From positions 62,001-126,000 of the forward strand of contig CAZMGV010000014.1 in NCBI GenBank assembly GCA_964565925.1: a DNA stretch of 64,000 nt. The letters are read 5' to 3'. The notes beneath the pieces are model-generated. The model saw only the letters and a program-made list of their open reading frames with translations, was not told the DNA's origin and ran no database searches. Each line of letters begins with the position of its first letter. Within the stretch, counting starts at the first letter, position 1. Both the position numbers and the translations under genes were made by a program. Positions 9,342-17,754 of this stretch are shown piece after piece. The stretch comes from CAZMGV01 sp964565925. Its GTDB lineage: Bacteria; JAGRBM01; JAHCIT01.

Positions 9342-10355
9342 TCAGGTCGCCGGCTGCTTGCGATTACGGATCGCTTCTGCTGCAAGATCAATCGCCTGGA
9401 TCATGCTGGACGGATTGGCACGGCCCTGCCAGGCAAGGTCGAATGCGGTGCCATGATCCGGAGATGTCCGGATAAACGGCAATCCGAGTGTTGAATTCAC
9501 GCCCTCATCGAATCCCAGCACCTTGATGGGTATAAGCCCCTGATCGTGATAGAGCGCGATCACGGCATCGAACTCTCCACATACCGCCCGGTGAAATACC
9601 GTGTCGGGTGAATACGGTCCCGACACCGGCAGCCCTTCTCCGGCAAGGCGCTTTACCAGCGGACCGATCCATTCGGTTTCCTCCCGGCCCAGCAGGCCGT
9701 CCTCGCCAGCGTGGGGGTTCAGACCGGCCACGGCGATGCGAAACGCTGCCCGGCCCGAGAACCATCCAGGCAGTGTCCGGGCCGACAACCTGATCACTCT
9801 TTCCAGAACGGCCGGAGTCAGTTCGTCGACTACTTTTCGAAGCGGAATATGGATCGTCGCCAGCACCACCCGGAGTTTCGAGCAGGACAGCATCATGGCG
9901 AAATCGGTCGTACGGGCGCGCTCTGCGAGCAGTTCGGTGTGACCCGGGAAATCGATCCCGGCGGTTTTAAATGCGGTTTTGGCGATCGGAGCCGTAACCA
10001 CTGCATCCACCTGACCTGCCAGGGCAAGGTCGGCTGCCCGCACAATCCATTCATGTATCTGCCGCCCGAACAGTTTCCCCGCTTTGAGCGGTTCCAGCGC
10101 GCTGAACATCAGCTGCCCTGCATCAGGTTCAACGACATAAATGGTTCCGGGCTCGCGAACCTGTTCCGGCGTGACGATCTTTTCGACGCGGATACCCGGC
10201 GCGTACCGAGCGGCAGCCTCCCGGAGAATATCGAACGCTCCTGTGGCCAGGTACCGGAACTCCGGTCGGGCAGAAACCGCTTTTACCGAGACTTCAGGAC
10301 CGATTCCGTGAGGATCACCGGGAGTGATCGCCAGTAGTGGAGACCGGTCAGCCAT
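9342..10355 (-). CDS. pdxA: 4-hydroxythreonine-4-phosphate dehydrogenase
   Basis: 337 residues, the normal length for PdxA, which oxidises 4-phosphohydroxy-L-threonine in the DXP-dependent pyridoxal phosphate pathway. Family signatures are clear: ITPGDPHGIGPEV at the N-terminus, the metal-binding His regions PGHTELLAE, NPHAGEDG and LYHDQGLIPIK, and the substrate-side FIRTSPDHGTAFD near the end. It begins nine bases after the surA-like stop and is the last gene of the mfd-parvulin-surA-pdxA series. A surA-pdxA pairing is well known in proteobacteria. Confidence 0.97.
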   Translation of the reverse strand: MADRSPLLAITPGDPHGIGPEVSVKAVSARPEFRYLATGAFDILREAAARYAPGIRVEKIVTPEQVREPGTIYVVEPDAGQLMFSALEPLKAGKLFGRQIHEWIVRAADLALAGQVDAVVTAPIAKTAFKTAGIDFPGHTELLAERARTTDFAMMLSCSKLRVVLATIHIPLRKVVDELTPAVLERVIRLSARTLPGWFSGRAAFRIAVAGLNPHAGEDGLLGREETEWIGPLVKRLAGEGLPVSGPYSPDTVFHRAVCGEFDAVIALYHDQGLIPIKVLGFDEGVNSTLGLPFIRTSPDHGTAFDLAWQGRANPSSMIQAIDLAAEAIRNRKQPAT

Positions 10356-10364
10356 ATCCGTATT

Positions 10365-11381
10365 TCACGAACCGCTTTCGGGGGCGCCGTTTTTCTGCAC
10401 CCGGGCGGAAGCAACCAGCTCTTCGACATAATGAGTGAAGGCTTCTTCTATTTTCTGGCCCTCAATTCCTGACTTGATCTGGTTGTACAGCTGATCGAAG
10501 GCAGGCGCTTCCCCGCCGGTCCTGTCCACGATTTTGAGCAGATAAGCGCCCCGCTCGTCCGTCAGCACCTGGGAGATTTCACCTTTCGGGGTCGAGAAGA
10601 TCGCTTCCTCGAGAAAAGGCAGGATAGAGCCCTTCTTGATACTGCCAATATCGCCGCCCCGGCTTGCATTGGGTCCGCTGGAATACAGCCGTACGAGTTC
10701 TGAAAATTCGGCGCCGCGAACCCCCTGCTCCCGGATCCGTCCTGCCTGCTCCGTCACCTTCTTGCGGCCGGCCGGCGAGGGGTCGGCAAAGGGCAGAAAC
10801 AGCATCTGCACCCGCGCCTCTTCAACTGTATTCTTGAAACTGACGTCATACTGGGCCCTGACTTCGGCCTCGGTGACCGACACCCGCGGCCTGATGAGCG
10901 ACATCTTGATGCGGTCGAACAGCATCGCGTAGCGGACTTCCCGGCGGTAGCGCTCCCAGGTCATTCCCTGTGCGGCTGCATCGCTCCCCAGCTGCTCCCT
11001 GGTCACACCCCGACCCTTACGGATCCGGTCGATGGCGTCCTCAACCTCGAAATCCGTAACGCCCAGTCCGTACCGCTTCGCGTCCTGTTCGATAAGCGAC
11101 AGCCGGACCAGTTCGTCTACGGCCCGGTCGCTGCCACCACCAAGGGCTTTCCGCAAATCCTGTTCGGACACGCCCGGATTCAGCTTCTGGAACTTCAGAT
11201 ATTCCTGATCCCGGGCGTCCCGGATATCGCTGAGAAGGATCGGGTCATCGTTTACGACAATTGCAATCGCATCCACGGTATTTGAGCCGTAAAGCTCTTC
11301 TGACCTGACACGGGATCCGCCAGCCATCACCAGAAGGACAGCGGCCCCGAGCATCGGAAATTTGTTCAGTCTGGTCTTCAT
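10365..11381 (-). CDS. surA: SurA-like periplasmic chaperone / peptidyl-prolyl isomerase
   Basis: 338 residues with a signal peptide (hydrophobic stretch about 10-22), a SurA-type N-terminal helical domain (about 35-180, beginning VDAIAIVVNDDPILLSDI) and one parvulin domain (about 185-300, with VQMLFLPFA, SRGGDIGSIKKG and AYLLKIVDR). SurA proteins escort unfolded outer-membrane proteins across the periplasm. E. coli SurA has two parvulin domains; this has one, as in many deltaproteobacterial forms. Its ATG overlaps the end of the upstream lipoprotein gene by four bases, which suggests translational coupling. Confidence 0.9.
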   Translation of the reverse strand: MKTRLNKFPMLGAAVLLVMAGGSRVRSEELYGSNTVDAIAIVVNDDPILLSDIRDARDQEYLKFQKLNPGVSEQDLRKALGGGSDRAVDELVRLSLIEQDAKRYGLGVTDFEVEDAIDRIRKGRGVTREQLGSDAAAQGMTWERYRREVRYAMLFDRIKMSLIRPRVSVTEAEVRAQYDVSFKNTVEEARVQMLFLPFADPSPAGRKKVTEQAGRIREQGVRGAEFSELVRLYSSGPNASRGGDIGSIKKGSILPFLEEAIFSTPKGEISQVLTDERGAYLLKIVDRTGGEAPAFDQLYNQIKSGIEGQKIEEAFTHYVEELVASARVQKNGAPESGS

Positions 11382-12340
11382 TTGCGCGTCTCAGGAGCCT
11401 CATGTAACAGGTCGTCTACCAGTTCGATTCTAGCCGCACGCCGGTGAGAGTCGAGCCACGCATTCAACGTATCCCGCTCCCGCTCCGCCCTGATTTCAGC
11501 CGCGATCTGGTCGTGAGCATCGGCCAGGCTCTTCTGGACCGCAGGCCGCATCTCGTTGAGCCGGAACACATGATAACCATATGAGGTCCTGACGACGTCC
11601 GATATGGTTCCGGGGATCAGCGTCCGGACGGGTTCCTCGAGTTCCGGAGGCAGCTCGCCCGGCGCAAAAGTCCCGATATACCCGCCTTTTGAGGCCTCGG
11701 GGGCAATCGATTTATCCCTGGCGACCTGCTCGAACGGAACCGATTTCTTTTTCAGAAGTCCCACGACCTCGGAGGCGTCCGATTCAGTACGAACGAGTAT
11801 CTGGGATACCGACAGCATCTCCGGCTGGCTGTATTTCTCGGGCGCGGCGTTGTACCGGATTGCGATCTCGGACTCGGTAGGGGACGGTGCTTCAGAGGCA
11901 ATCTGGGCCGATATCCGGTCCAGAAGCAGACGCCGGGCAACCGATTCCCTCCACTGATCCATCGTCTGGTAGCGGCGGGACATCTCCCGCTCAAGTTCCT
12001 GTTCTTCATACTGGCCGAGCAGCCGTTCCACCTCCCGGTCAACTTCGCCCGGATCAAGCGTCACACCGCGCTTGCGGGCTTCGGCAAGCAGCAACTGTTC
12101 ATCGATCTGCTCGCGCACGAGCAGCTGGACTTCACTCTCGTAGGCAGAAGAGTTTGGGGCAGGATTGCCGCGGGCTGCGAGGCGGGGCGCCAGATTCCGG
12201 TCAAATTCGCGGCGGGTGATGGATCGGTCGTCCACGCGAAGAACGATCGGTTCCGTACGCTTCTGCCCGCCGCGGCAGCCGGCGACAGCCAGCACAATCA
12301 ACAAGACCGCAAATAAAAGGCGGTCAGGACGCATTCGCAT
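11378..12340 (-). CDS. Parvulin-type peptidyl-prolyl isomerase lipoprotein (second of two)
   Basis: 320 residues with a lipoprotein signal (lipobox LAVAGC, Cys22), a SurA-like helical domain and a parvulin (rotamase) domain about residues 170-275 (LSVSQILVRTES, SKGGYIGTFAPGEL, GYHVFRLNE). Expected location is the outer face of the inner membrane or the outer membrane, where it helps fold exported proteins. Two ATG codons compete: 12340 and 12334. The second has AGGA at better spacing (MRPDRLLF). Both lie in a perfect hairpin followed by a T-rich run, described separately. The gene overlaps the surA-like gene by four bases at its 3' end. Confidence 0.88.
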   Translation of the reverse strand: MRMRPDRLLFAVLLIVLAVAGCRGGQKRTEPIVLRVDDRSITRREFDRNLAPRLAARGNPAPNSSAYESEVQLLVREQIDEQLLLAEARKRGVTLDPGEVDREVERLLGQYEEQELEREMSRRYQTMDQWRESVARRLLLDRISAQIASEAPSPTESEIAIRYNAAPEKYSQPEMLSVSQILVRTESDASEVVGLLKKKSVPFEQVARDKSIAPEASKGGYIGTFAPGELPPELEEPVRTLIPGTISDVVRTSYGYHVFRLNEMRPAVQKSLADAHDQIAAEIRAERERDTLNAWLDSHRRAARIELVDDLLHEAPETRK

Positions 12341-12352
12341 CCTGACCGCCCT
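12313..12352 (-). promoter_or_regulatory. Terminator-like hairpin across the start of the second parvulin gene
   Basis: On the minus strand GGCGGTCAGGA (12352-12342) pairs perfectly over 11 bases with TCCTGACCGCC (12331-12321); the loop is TGCGAATGCG and TTTTATTT follows. It contains both candidate ATG codons of the gene at 11378-12340 and its AGGA ribosome site. It looks like an intrinsic terminator or attenuator that is also coding sequence. Confidence 0.8.
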
Positions 12353-12378
12353 GATTGAACCAGTTACGGGCGAGGTGA

Positions 12379-13434
12379 TTACCTCTTTCCCTCAGCCGGC
12401 GCAGGAGCGCCAGCCGGCGGGGGCGGAGGAGGAGGCGTTCCGCCGGGCGCCGGAGGCTGCATCTGCCCAGGCGCACCGCCAGCGGGAGCGCCGCCGTTCG
12501 GGTTAACTATGTTCGGGGGAAGCGAGAAGTCGACTTTCGCCAGAACCGAATCCTCGATCTTGAGGTCTGCCTTGCCCATGAGCTGCTGCTTGAAGTCGTC
12601 GAACTTCTTCACGCGCAGCTTGTTCATGATCTGGCGCTTGACCTGGGGATTGTCGAATTCCTTGGTGGTGACGGACTTTTCGCCGGTCACCTTCACGATT
12701 TCCCAGCCTTCCGGAGTTTCGAAAGGTTCGGTGTACTGGCCGACCTTCAGGCTCTGGATACGCTGTCCCGTCGGAGACTGAGCGTTGGCCGGCACCGGGC
12801 CGCGGTCGCCGCCCTTGTCCTTCACGGGAGCCGGGTCGTCGCTCGCCTGCTTTACAACGCTGTCCCAGCTCTTTCCGCTCTTCAGGGACTGATAGGCCTT
12901 CTTGATCTCTTTCTCGGCCTCGGCGCGCTTGGTGACCGTGTCGGGCATGCCCGGAGGCGGAGCACGCTTCAGGATGCGGGAGACCGCAACCGTTTCTTCC
13001 TTGAACTCTTCCTTGTTGGAATCGTAATAGGTCTTGAGTTCTTCGTCCGTCGGAGTCTCGTTCATGAGCTTGCGGCGAAGCATGTTCGAAGCGATCTGCT
13101 TCGTGTAGTTCTCGATCTTCGCCTGGACTTCCGGATCATCCGTAATGCCGCGCTTCTTGGCCTCGACGTACACGGCCTCTTCCGCGAGGAAGGAGTTCAC
13201 GTACTCTTTCAGCTTGGCCTGATCCTGCGACATCTGCACGCGCTGCTGGAAAGGCACCCGGCGCAGGGACTCCTCCAGTGCGCTCAGACGAACGGGTTCG
13301 CCGTTCACTTTGGCTACGACGGGCGAGTCTTCCTTGCTTCCGCCTTCGGCGCCCTTTTTCCCCTTGTTGCAGGCGCTTGTCAGCGCCATTACAGCCATTG
13401 CGGCCGCCGCGAGCAGTTTACGAGATGAATACAT
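12379..13434 (-). CDS. Parvulin-type peptidyl-prolyl isomerase lipoprotein (first of two)
   Basis: 351 residues. Lipoprotein signal with lipobox LTSAC (Cys22), then a lysine/glycine linker, a SurA-N-like helical domain (about 35-140), a parvulin domain (about 145-260, with TVAVSRILKRA, KDKGGDRGPVPA and GWEIVKVTGEK), and a proline-rich C-terminal tail with a run of prolines from about residue 315. The tail may span part of the cell wall or periplasm (inference). It starts 15 bases after the mfd stop and precedes the second lipoprotein parvulin by 38 bases. PrsA-like role in folding exported proteins. Confidence 0.88.
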   Translation of the reverse strand: MYSSRKLLAAAAMAVMALTSACNKGKKGAEGGSKEDSPVVAKVNGEPVRLSALEESLRRVPFQQRVQMSQDQAKLKEYVNSFLAEEAVYVEAKKRGITDDPEVQAKIENYTKQIASNMLRRKLMNETPTDEELKTYYDSNKEEFKEETVAVSRILKRAPPPGMPDTVTKRAEAEKEIKKAYQSLKSGKSWDSVVKQASDDPAPVKDKGGDRGPVPANAQSPTGQRIQSLKVGQYTEPFETPEGWEIVKVTGEKSVTTKEFDNPQVKRQIMNKLRVKKFDDFKQQLMGKADLKIEDSVLAKVDFSLPPNIVNPNGGAPAGGAPGQMQPPAPGGTPPPPPPPAGAPAPAEGKR

Positions 13435-13449
13435 TGACCTGTTGTCTCC

Positions 13450-16400
13450 TTATTTTAACTTTCCGGTCTTCCGGGTTCCGGTCCCTGTCGGGCCATTCCC
13501 GGCAGTCCCTTCAACTAGTTTGATGACTGAATCCGCAATCCTGAAAACCTCCGTAGGCCGGATCTCGTCGAATCGCACCACAAACCGGTTATCGGGCGTT
13601 ACCCGGTATATCACCGGATCGGTACGAATCAAGTTAATCAGACGATCAGGGTCAGGGGAGCCTCCAGCACCATCAGGGTTTAGCGCGAACCGGAGGGAAA
13701 CGTCACGCGTTCCAACCTTAAGTTCTGCAATATTGAGATTTCTTAATCTGATTTTAAGGCCTATCAGAAGCAGTAAATTCTCGGTTTCCGCCGGCAAGGG
13801 TCCAAAACAGTCGATCAGTTCGTCACGTTCAGCCTCAAGGGCCTCTTTGGTCCGGACTGCCGACAGTTTTTTGTAATATATAAGTTTTTCAGTAAGGTCT
13901 GGAATATAGCTGGCCGGGAAAAGTGTAGCGACCGGAACCTTTACCTCCGGTTCGATTTCTTCCCGGTAGGGCTGGCCCTTCAGATCGTGAACCGCACGGT
14001 CGAGCAGTTCCAGATAGTGGTCCATACCGACAGCGGCGATATGGCCCGACTGGGCGTCCCCCAGAACATTTCCGCCACCACGCAGCTCCAGATCGAAACT
14101 TGCGACTTTGAACCCCGAACCCAGGTCGCTGTATTCCTGCAGCACCTTCAGCCGTTTCTCCGCATCCGGGTGGAGCCGTTCGCCCGGCGGAAGCAGCAGA
14201 TAACAGTATCCGCGCCGGTTGGAACGCCCCACCCGGCCCCTCAACTGATATAGCTGTGCCAGACCGAACCGGTCCGCCCGCTCAATCACCATCGTATTGG
14301 CGTTGGTAATATCCAGACCGCTTTCGACAATCGTTGTACAGAGCAGCACCTGGAATTCGTTGTGCAGGAAACCGAGCATCACTTTCTCGAGTTTCGCCGG
14401 TTCCATCTGTCCGTGCGCGACTTCGATTCTGACGTTCGGGAGCAGTTCCCTGAGCGTCCGTGCGCGTTCTTCAATGCCCTGAACCCGATTGAACAGATAG
14501 AAAACCTGGCCGCCGCGGTTTACCTCCGCCATGACGGCTTCCTTGATCGTGCGGTCGGAGTACCGGCTCACGATCGTCCGGATCGAGAGCCGGTCCTGCG
14601 GCGGTGTGGCAATCAGCGAAAAATCCCGCAGCCCCGTGAGCGACATCTGAAGCGTACGCGGAATGGGGGTGGCCGACAGGGTCAGAAAGTGCGCAATCAC
14701 CCGGAGCTTCTTCAGCCGCTCCTTGTGCTTGACGCCGAACCGGTGCTCCTCGTCAACAATAACGAGGCCCAGATCCTTGAAAGCGACGTCGTTCTGAAGA
14801 AGCCGGTGGGTTCCAATCACAATATCCACCTGCCCGGCCGCCGCTCTGGCCAGTATATCCCGCTGCTCCGTAGCACTCCTGAACCGGCTGATAACCTCGG
14901 TCCGCACGCTGTGCTGCGTAAGTCGCCGGGCGAACGTTTCGTAATGCTGCTGGGCCAGAATGGTCGTCGGCACCAGTACTGCCACCTGCTTGCCGTCGAG
15001 CACCGCCTTATAGGCGGCCCGGAGCGCCACTTCCGTCTTGCCGTATCCCACGTCACCGCAAACGAGGCGGTCCATCGGCTTTCCGGATCCGAGGTCTTTC
15101 AGGACCTCTTCAATCGCGTTCTCCTGATCCGGCGTCTCGTCGTATTCGAATTCCGCTTCGAACTGGCGGTATTCATCCTGCGGCGGCGAGCCGGGGTAAG
15201 CAGGGTGCACCTGCCGCTGGGCATATAGATCCAGCAGTTCGGCGGCAAGCTTGTAGACCGCTTCCTTGGCCTTCTTCTTGGTGTTCGCCCACTGGGTTCC
15301 GCCCAGCCGGTCCAGAACCGGTTCGTGCCCTTCGGCGGACGAATACCTGGCTACCAGGTGGAACCGGTCGACCGGAACGAGCAGTTTGTCGCTGTTCTGG
15401 TATTCGATCTCCATCACGTCATAGGGGATCTGGTCCACCATAACGGTCTTGAGCCCCAGATACCGGCCGACGCCGTAGTCCGTATGCACGACAAAGTCGC
15501 CGGGCTTGAGGTCCTGAATGGACGTGAGGAAGTTATCGAGGCTGCGTTTGGGCGCCCGGACCGGTTTGTGCTGGCCGGTATGGAAGAAATCCGCCTCGGT
15601 AATAACGGCCAGCCGTTCGTCCGGCATGACGAAACCGTCCGAAAAATGTGCGAGGACGATTCTCGGTGGCTCGGACGATGGGCGGTGCCGCTCCGAATCC
15701 GTAAGCGGTTTTGTCAGATCGCCGATAATATTCACGTCAATCGGCAGCGGACTCAGTCCATGCGGCTCCAGCAAGGTGCGGATACGCTCGAGGCTGGACC
15801 TGTTCTGGACCGAGAACAGAACCCGGTACCCCTCGGCCTTCCAGCCGGCTACACACCGGACCGCCGGCTCGAGCGGTGACACCTGCTCACCGGGAATTTC
15901 CGGCGACGGCGGATGCAGCTCCCTGTCGGTGTTCAGCACTTTGACGTTGACATGTTCCCGGTCATCGAACTTCTCATAAACTTCCAGCCCTGACAGCGCG
16001 AGGCTGCCATGGCGCTCAAGCATCGCCTTGATTTCATCGGGCTCGACAAACCGTTCGGAGTATCGGGAGAGCGGGAGCTTTTCTTCCAGCCGTCTCGCGT
16101 AGGACTCTTTCAGGCGAACCGCCGCATCCTCGATCTGCCGGTCACAGGCGATCGGTTCGCAGACTACAATCGGCCCTTTGATAAACGCCTCGATGGTCGG
16201 AAGCGGGCCGTAAAACGCAGGTAAAAGGAACTCCAACCCTGACACCTGTATTCCGTTCGCAACGTCGTCCCGGACACGTGTCACCGTCTGGTAATCGACC
16301 TCGTCACGGTCCCGCTCCCGATTCAGGAACTCCACGGCCTTTGAGCGGTAGGGCTCCTTCAGCAGCAGCTCGCTCGAAGGGAGCAGGACGAAATCCTCCA

Positions 16401-17097
16401 CGCCGCGTTCCCTGCCCGGCAGGTGTACCGCCCGCTGAGAGGTCGGATCGAACGGCCGGATGGTCGCCAGCCTGTCGGTATCAAAATCAAGCCGTAGCGG
16501 ATTCTCGTAACCGGCAGGGAAGATGTCGATAATCGCGCCTTTGACGGCGAATTCGCCCCGGTCTTCGACCCTGGCCGACCGGCGGTAACCCAGTTCGGCA
16601 AATCGGGTGCTCAACTCTTCGAAATCGTAGGTCTCGCCTGCGGCAATGAGGTCGTATTCCGACCGGAGCGCTTGCGGCGGAAACGGCCTCAGCAGCAGTG
16701 CCTCCGCCGAAGCGATCACCACCGCCTCCCGGTTACGTGCAAACAGTTGATAGAGCGCGGAAACCCGGCTGGCTTCAACGGCGACCGAAGGGGACCGGTC
16801 ATCCTCTGGCCTTGCCTCCCAGACATCGAGAATCTGGAACTTGCGGGATGTCAGCGAGTTAGGGGCATCGTCATCCGGATCGATGCCCAGAAAACGCAGC
16901 CAGTCCGATCTCAGCCGTTCGGCGGCGAGCTGGTCCGGCACGACAACCAGCCCGGGCCTGAATCCTTCGCGGTATAGAGCGGCCAGATGCCACGCCGCGG
17001 AAGCTCCATGCGGACCACCAAGCACAAACGGACCCGGCCGGCCGAGGCGTGCGGCCAACTCTTTGAGTGAAAAAGGCTTTAGAACCTCTGAGTCCAA
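13450..17097 (-). CDS. mfd: Transcription-repair coupling factor
   Basis: 1215 residues, slightly longer than the usual ~1150. Mfd removes RNA polymerase stalled at DNA damage and recruits UvrA. Visible parts: UvrB-like N-terminal modules; the RNA polymerase-interacting (CarD-like) domain near residue 525 (GDFVVHTDYGVGRYLGL); RecG-like translocase motifs with Walker A GDVGYGKTEVAL (about 680), DEEHRFG (about 780), SATPIPRTLQMSL and QLRGRVGRSNRRG; and the C-terminal TRCF domain. The annotated start is a TTG without a convincing ribosome site, so a start a few codons later is possible. It heads the parvulin/surA/pdxA operon and is divergent from trxA. Confidence 0.97.
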   Translation of the reverse strand: MDSEVLKPFSLKELAARLGRPGPFVLGGPHGASAAWHLAALYREGFRPGLVVVPDQLAAERLRSDWLRFLGIDPDDDAPNSLTSRKFQILDVWEARPEDDRSPSVAVEASRVSALYQLFARNREAVVIASAEALLLRPFPPQALRSEYDLIAAGETYDFEELSTRFAELGYRRSARVEDRGEFAVKGAIIDIFPAGYENPLRLDFDTDRLATIRPFDPTSQRAVHLPGRERGVEDFVLLPSSELLLKEPYRSKAVEFLNRERDRDEVDYQTVTRVRDDVANGIQVSGLEFLLPAFYGPLPTIEAFIKGPIVVCEPIACDRQIEDAAVRLKESYARRLEEKLPLSRYSERFVEPDEIKAMLERHGSLALSGLEVYEKFDDREHVNVKVLNTDRELHPPSPEIPGEQVSPLEPAVRCVAGWKAEGYRVLFSVQNRSSLERIRTLLEPHGLSPLPIDVNIIGDLTKPLTDSERHRPSSEPPRIVLAHFSDGFVMPDERLAVITEADFFHTGQHKPVRAPKRSLDNFLTSIQDLKPGDFVVHTDYGVGRYLGLKTVMVDQIPYDVMEIEYQNSDKLLVPVDRFHLVARYSSAEGHEPVLDRLGGTQWANTKKKAKEAVYKLAAELLDLYAQRQVHPAYPGSPPQDEYRQFEAEFEYDETPDQENAIEEVLKDLGSGKPMDRLVCGDVGYGKTEVALRAAYKAVLDGKQVAVLVPTTILAQQHYETFARRLTQHSVRTEVISRFRSATEQRDILARAAAGQVDIVIGTHRLLQNDVAFKDLGLVIVDEEHRFGVKHKERLKKLRVIAHFLTLSATPIPRTLQMSLTGLRDFSLIATPPQDRLSIRTIVSRYSDRTIKEAVMAEVNRGGQVFYLFNRVQGIEERARTLRELLPNVRIEVAHGQMEPAKLEKVMLGFLHNEFQVLLCTTIVESGLDITNANTMVIERADRFGLAQLYQLRGRVGRSNRRGYCYLLLPPGERLHPDAEKRLKVLQEYSDLGSGFKVASFDLELRGGGNVLGDAQSGHIAAVGMDHYLELLDRAVHDLKGQPYREEIEPEVKVPVATLFPASYIPDLTEKLIYYKKLSAVRTKEALEAERDELIDCFGPLPAETENLLLLIGLKIRLRNLNIAELKVGTRDVSLRFALNPDGAGGSPDPDRLINLIRTDPVIYRVTPDNRFVVRFDEIRPTEVFRIADSVIKLVEGTAGNGPTGTGTRKTGKLK

Positions 17098-17145
17098 GAC
17101 GAACCGGCGCGGACCCTAGAGGTACCGCGCCGCCCGTTCAAATAC

Positions 17146-17174
17146 TTGACGAATCGCAATCAGTGGCCAGATTT
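17146..17174 (+). promoter_or_regulatory. Possible promoter for trxA
   Basis: TTGACG at 17146-17151 is followed after 17 bases by AGATTT at 17169-17174, about 80 bases before the trxA start. The -35 is good, the -10 is weak, so this is tentative. Confidence 0.3.
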
Positions 17175-17255
17175 TCTGGACACCGGCGGGAAGGTTTGAC
17201 GGCTTTCCTGCCATCAGTGACAATGACTCCGTTCGGTCCTGGAGGTCCGATTTTC

Positions 17256-17579
17256 ATGGCAAAGCCCACAGACATTACCGATGCAACCTTTGAAGCCGAA
17301 GTGCTGAAGTCGACCGTCCCGGTTCTTCTGGACTTCTGGGCCCCCTGGTGCGGCCCCTGCAAGGCGATCGCCCCCGCGCTGGAAGAACTGAATGGTCAGT
17401 TCGCCGGCAAGGCCAAGATCGTCAAGATGAATATCGACGAAAACCCCAACACCCCGGGGCAGTTCGGTGTACGGGCTATCCCGACCCTGATCGTATTCAA
17501 GGGCGGAAAGGCCGTGGATCAGATCATGGGTGCACAGCCCAAGGCATCCATTGCCAACGTGCTAAACAAGCACATCTAG
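17256..17579 (+). CDS. trxA: Thioredoxin
   Basis: 107 residues with the classic redox site WCGPC (Cys32, Cys35) in FWAPWCGPCK, cis-proline in GVRAIPTLIVF and the final helix of a single-domain thioredoxin. It reduces disulfides in cytoplasmic proteins and probably serves the thiol peroxidase at 8849. The frame is open from 17067, but GGAGGT at 17241-17246 sits nine bases before the ATG at 17256, which matches the family N-terminus. A hairpin terminator follows the stop. Confidence 0.97.
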   Translation: MAKPTDITDATFEAEVLKSTVPVLLDFWAPWCGPCKAIAPALEELNGQFAGKAKIVKMNIDENPNTPGQFGVRAIPTLIVFKGGKAVDQIMGAQPKASIANVLNKHI

Positions 17580-17619
17580 ATTTTCCAGACCGGTGCCGCT
17601 CTGCGGCAATCAACACAGG

Positions 17620-17653
17620 ACGCCCGCCTGATCCAAATCACGGCGGGCGTTTC
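17620..17653 (+). terminator. Intrinsic terminator of trxA
   Basis: Perfect nine-base arms ACGCCCGCC (17620-17628) and GGCGGGCGT (17642-17650) with a 13-base loop, followed by a short T run. It lies 41 bases after the trxA stop. Confidence 0.7.
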
Positions 17654-17691
17654 CATTCCGGTCGTTATTCGCAAAAAGGAGCGTCCCGGCC

Positions 17692-17720
17692 TTCGACTTT
17701 AACGTGTGACACGCTATTAA
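17692..17720 (+). promoter_or_regulatory. Possible promoter of the REC-REC-PilZ gene
   Basis: TTCGAC (17692-17697), 17-base spacer, TATTAA (17715-17720), 34 bases before the TTG start. The spacer holds the small palindrome CGTGTGACACG, a possible operator. Both hexamers are only partial matches. Confidence 0.3.
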
Positions 17721-17754
17721 TGGCGGACGCGTTTAAAACCCGCCGGAGCCGACC

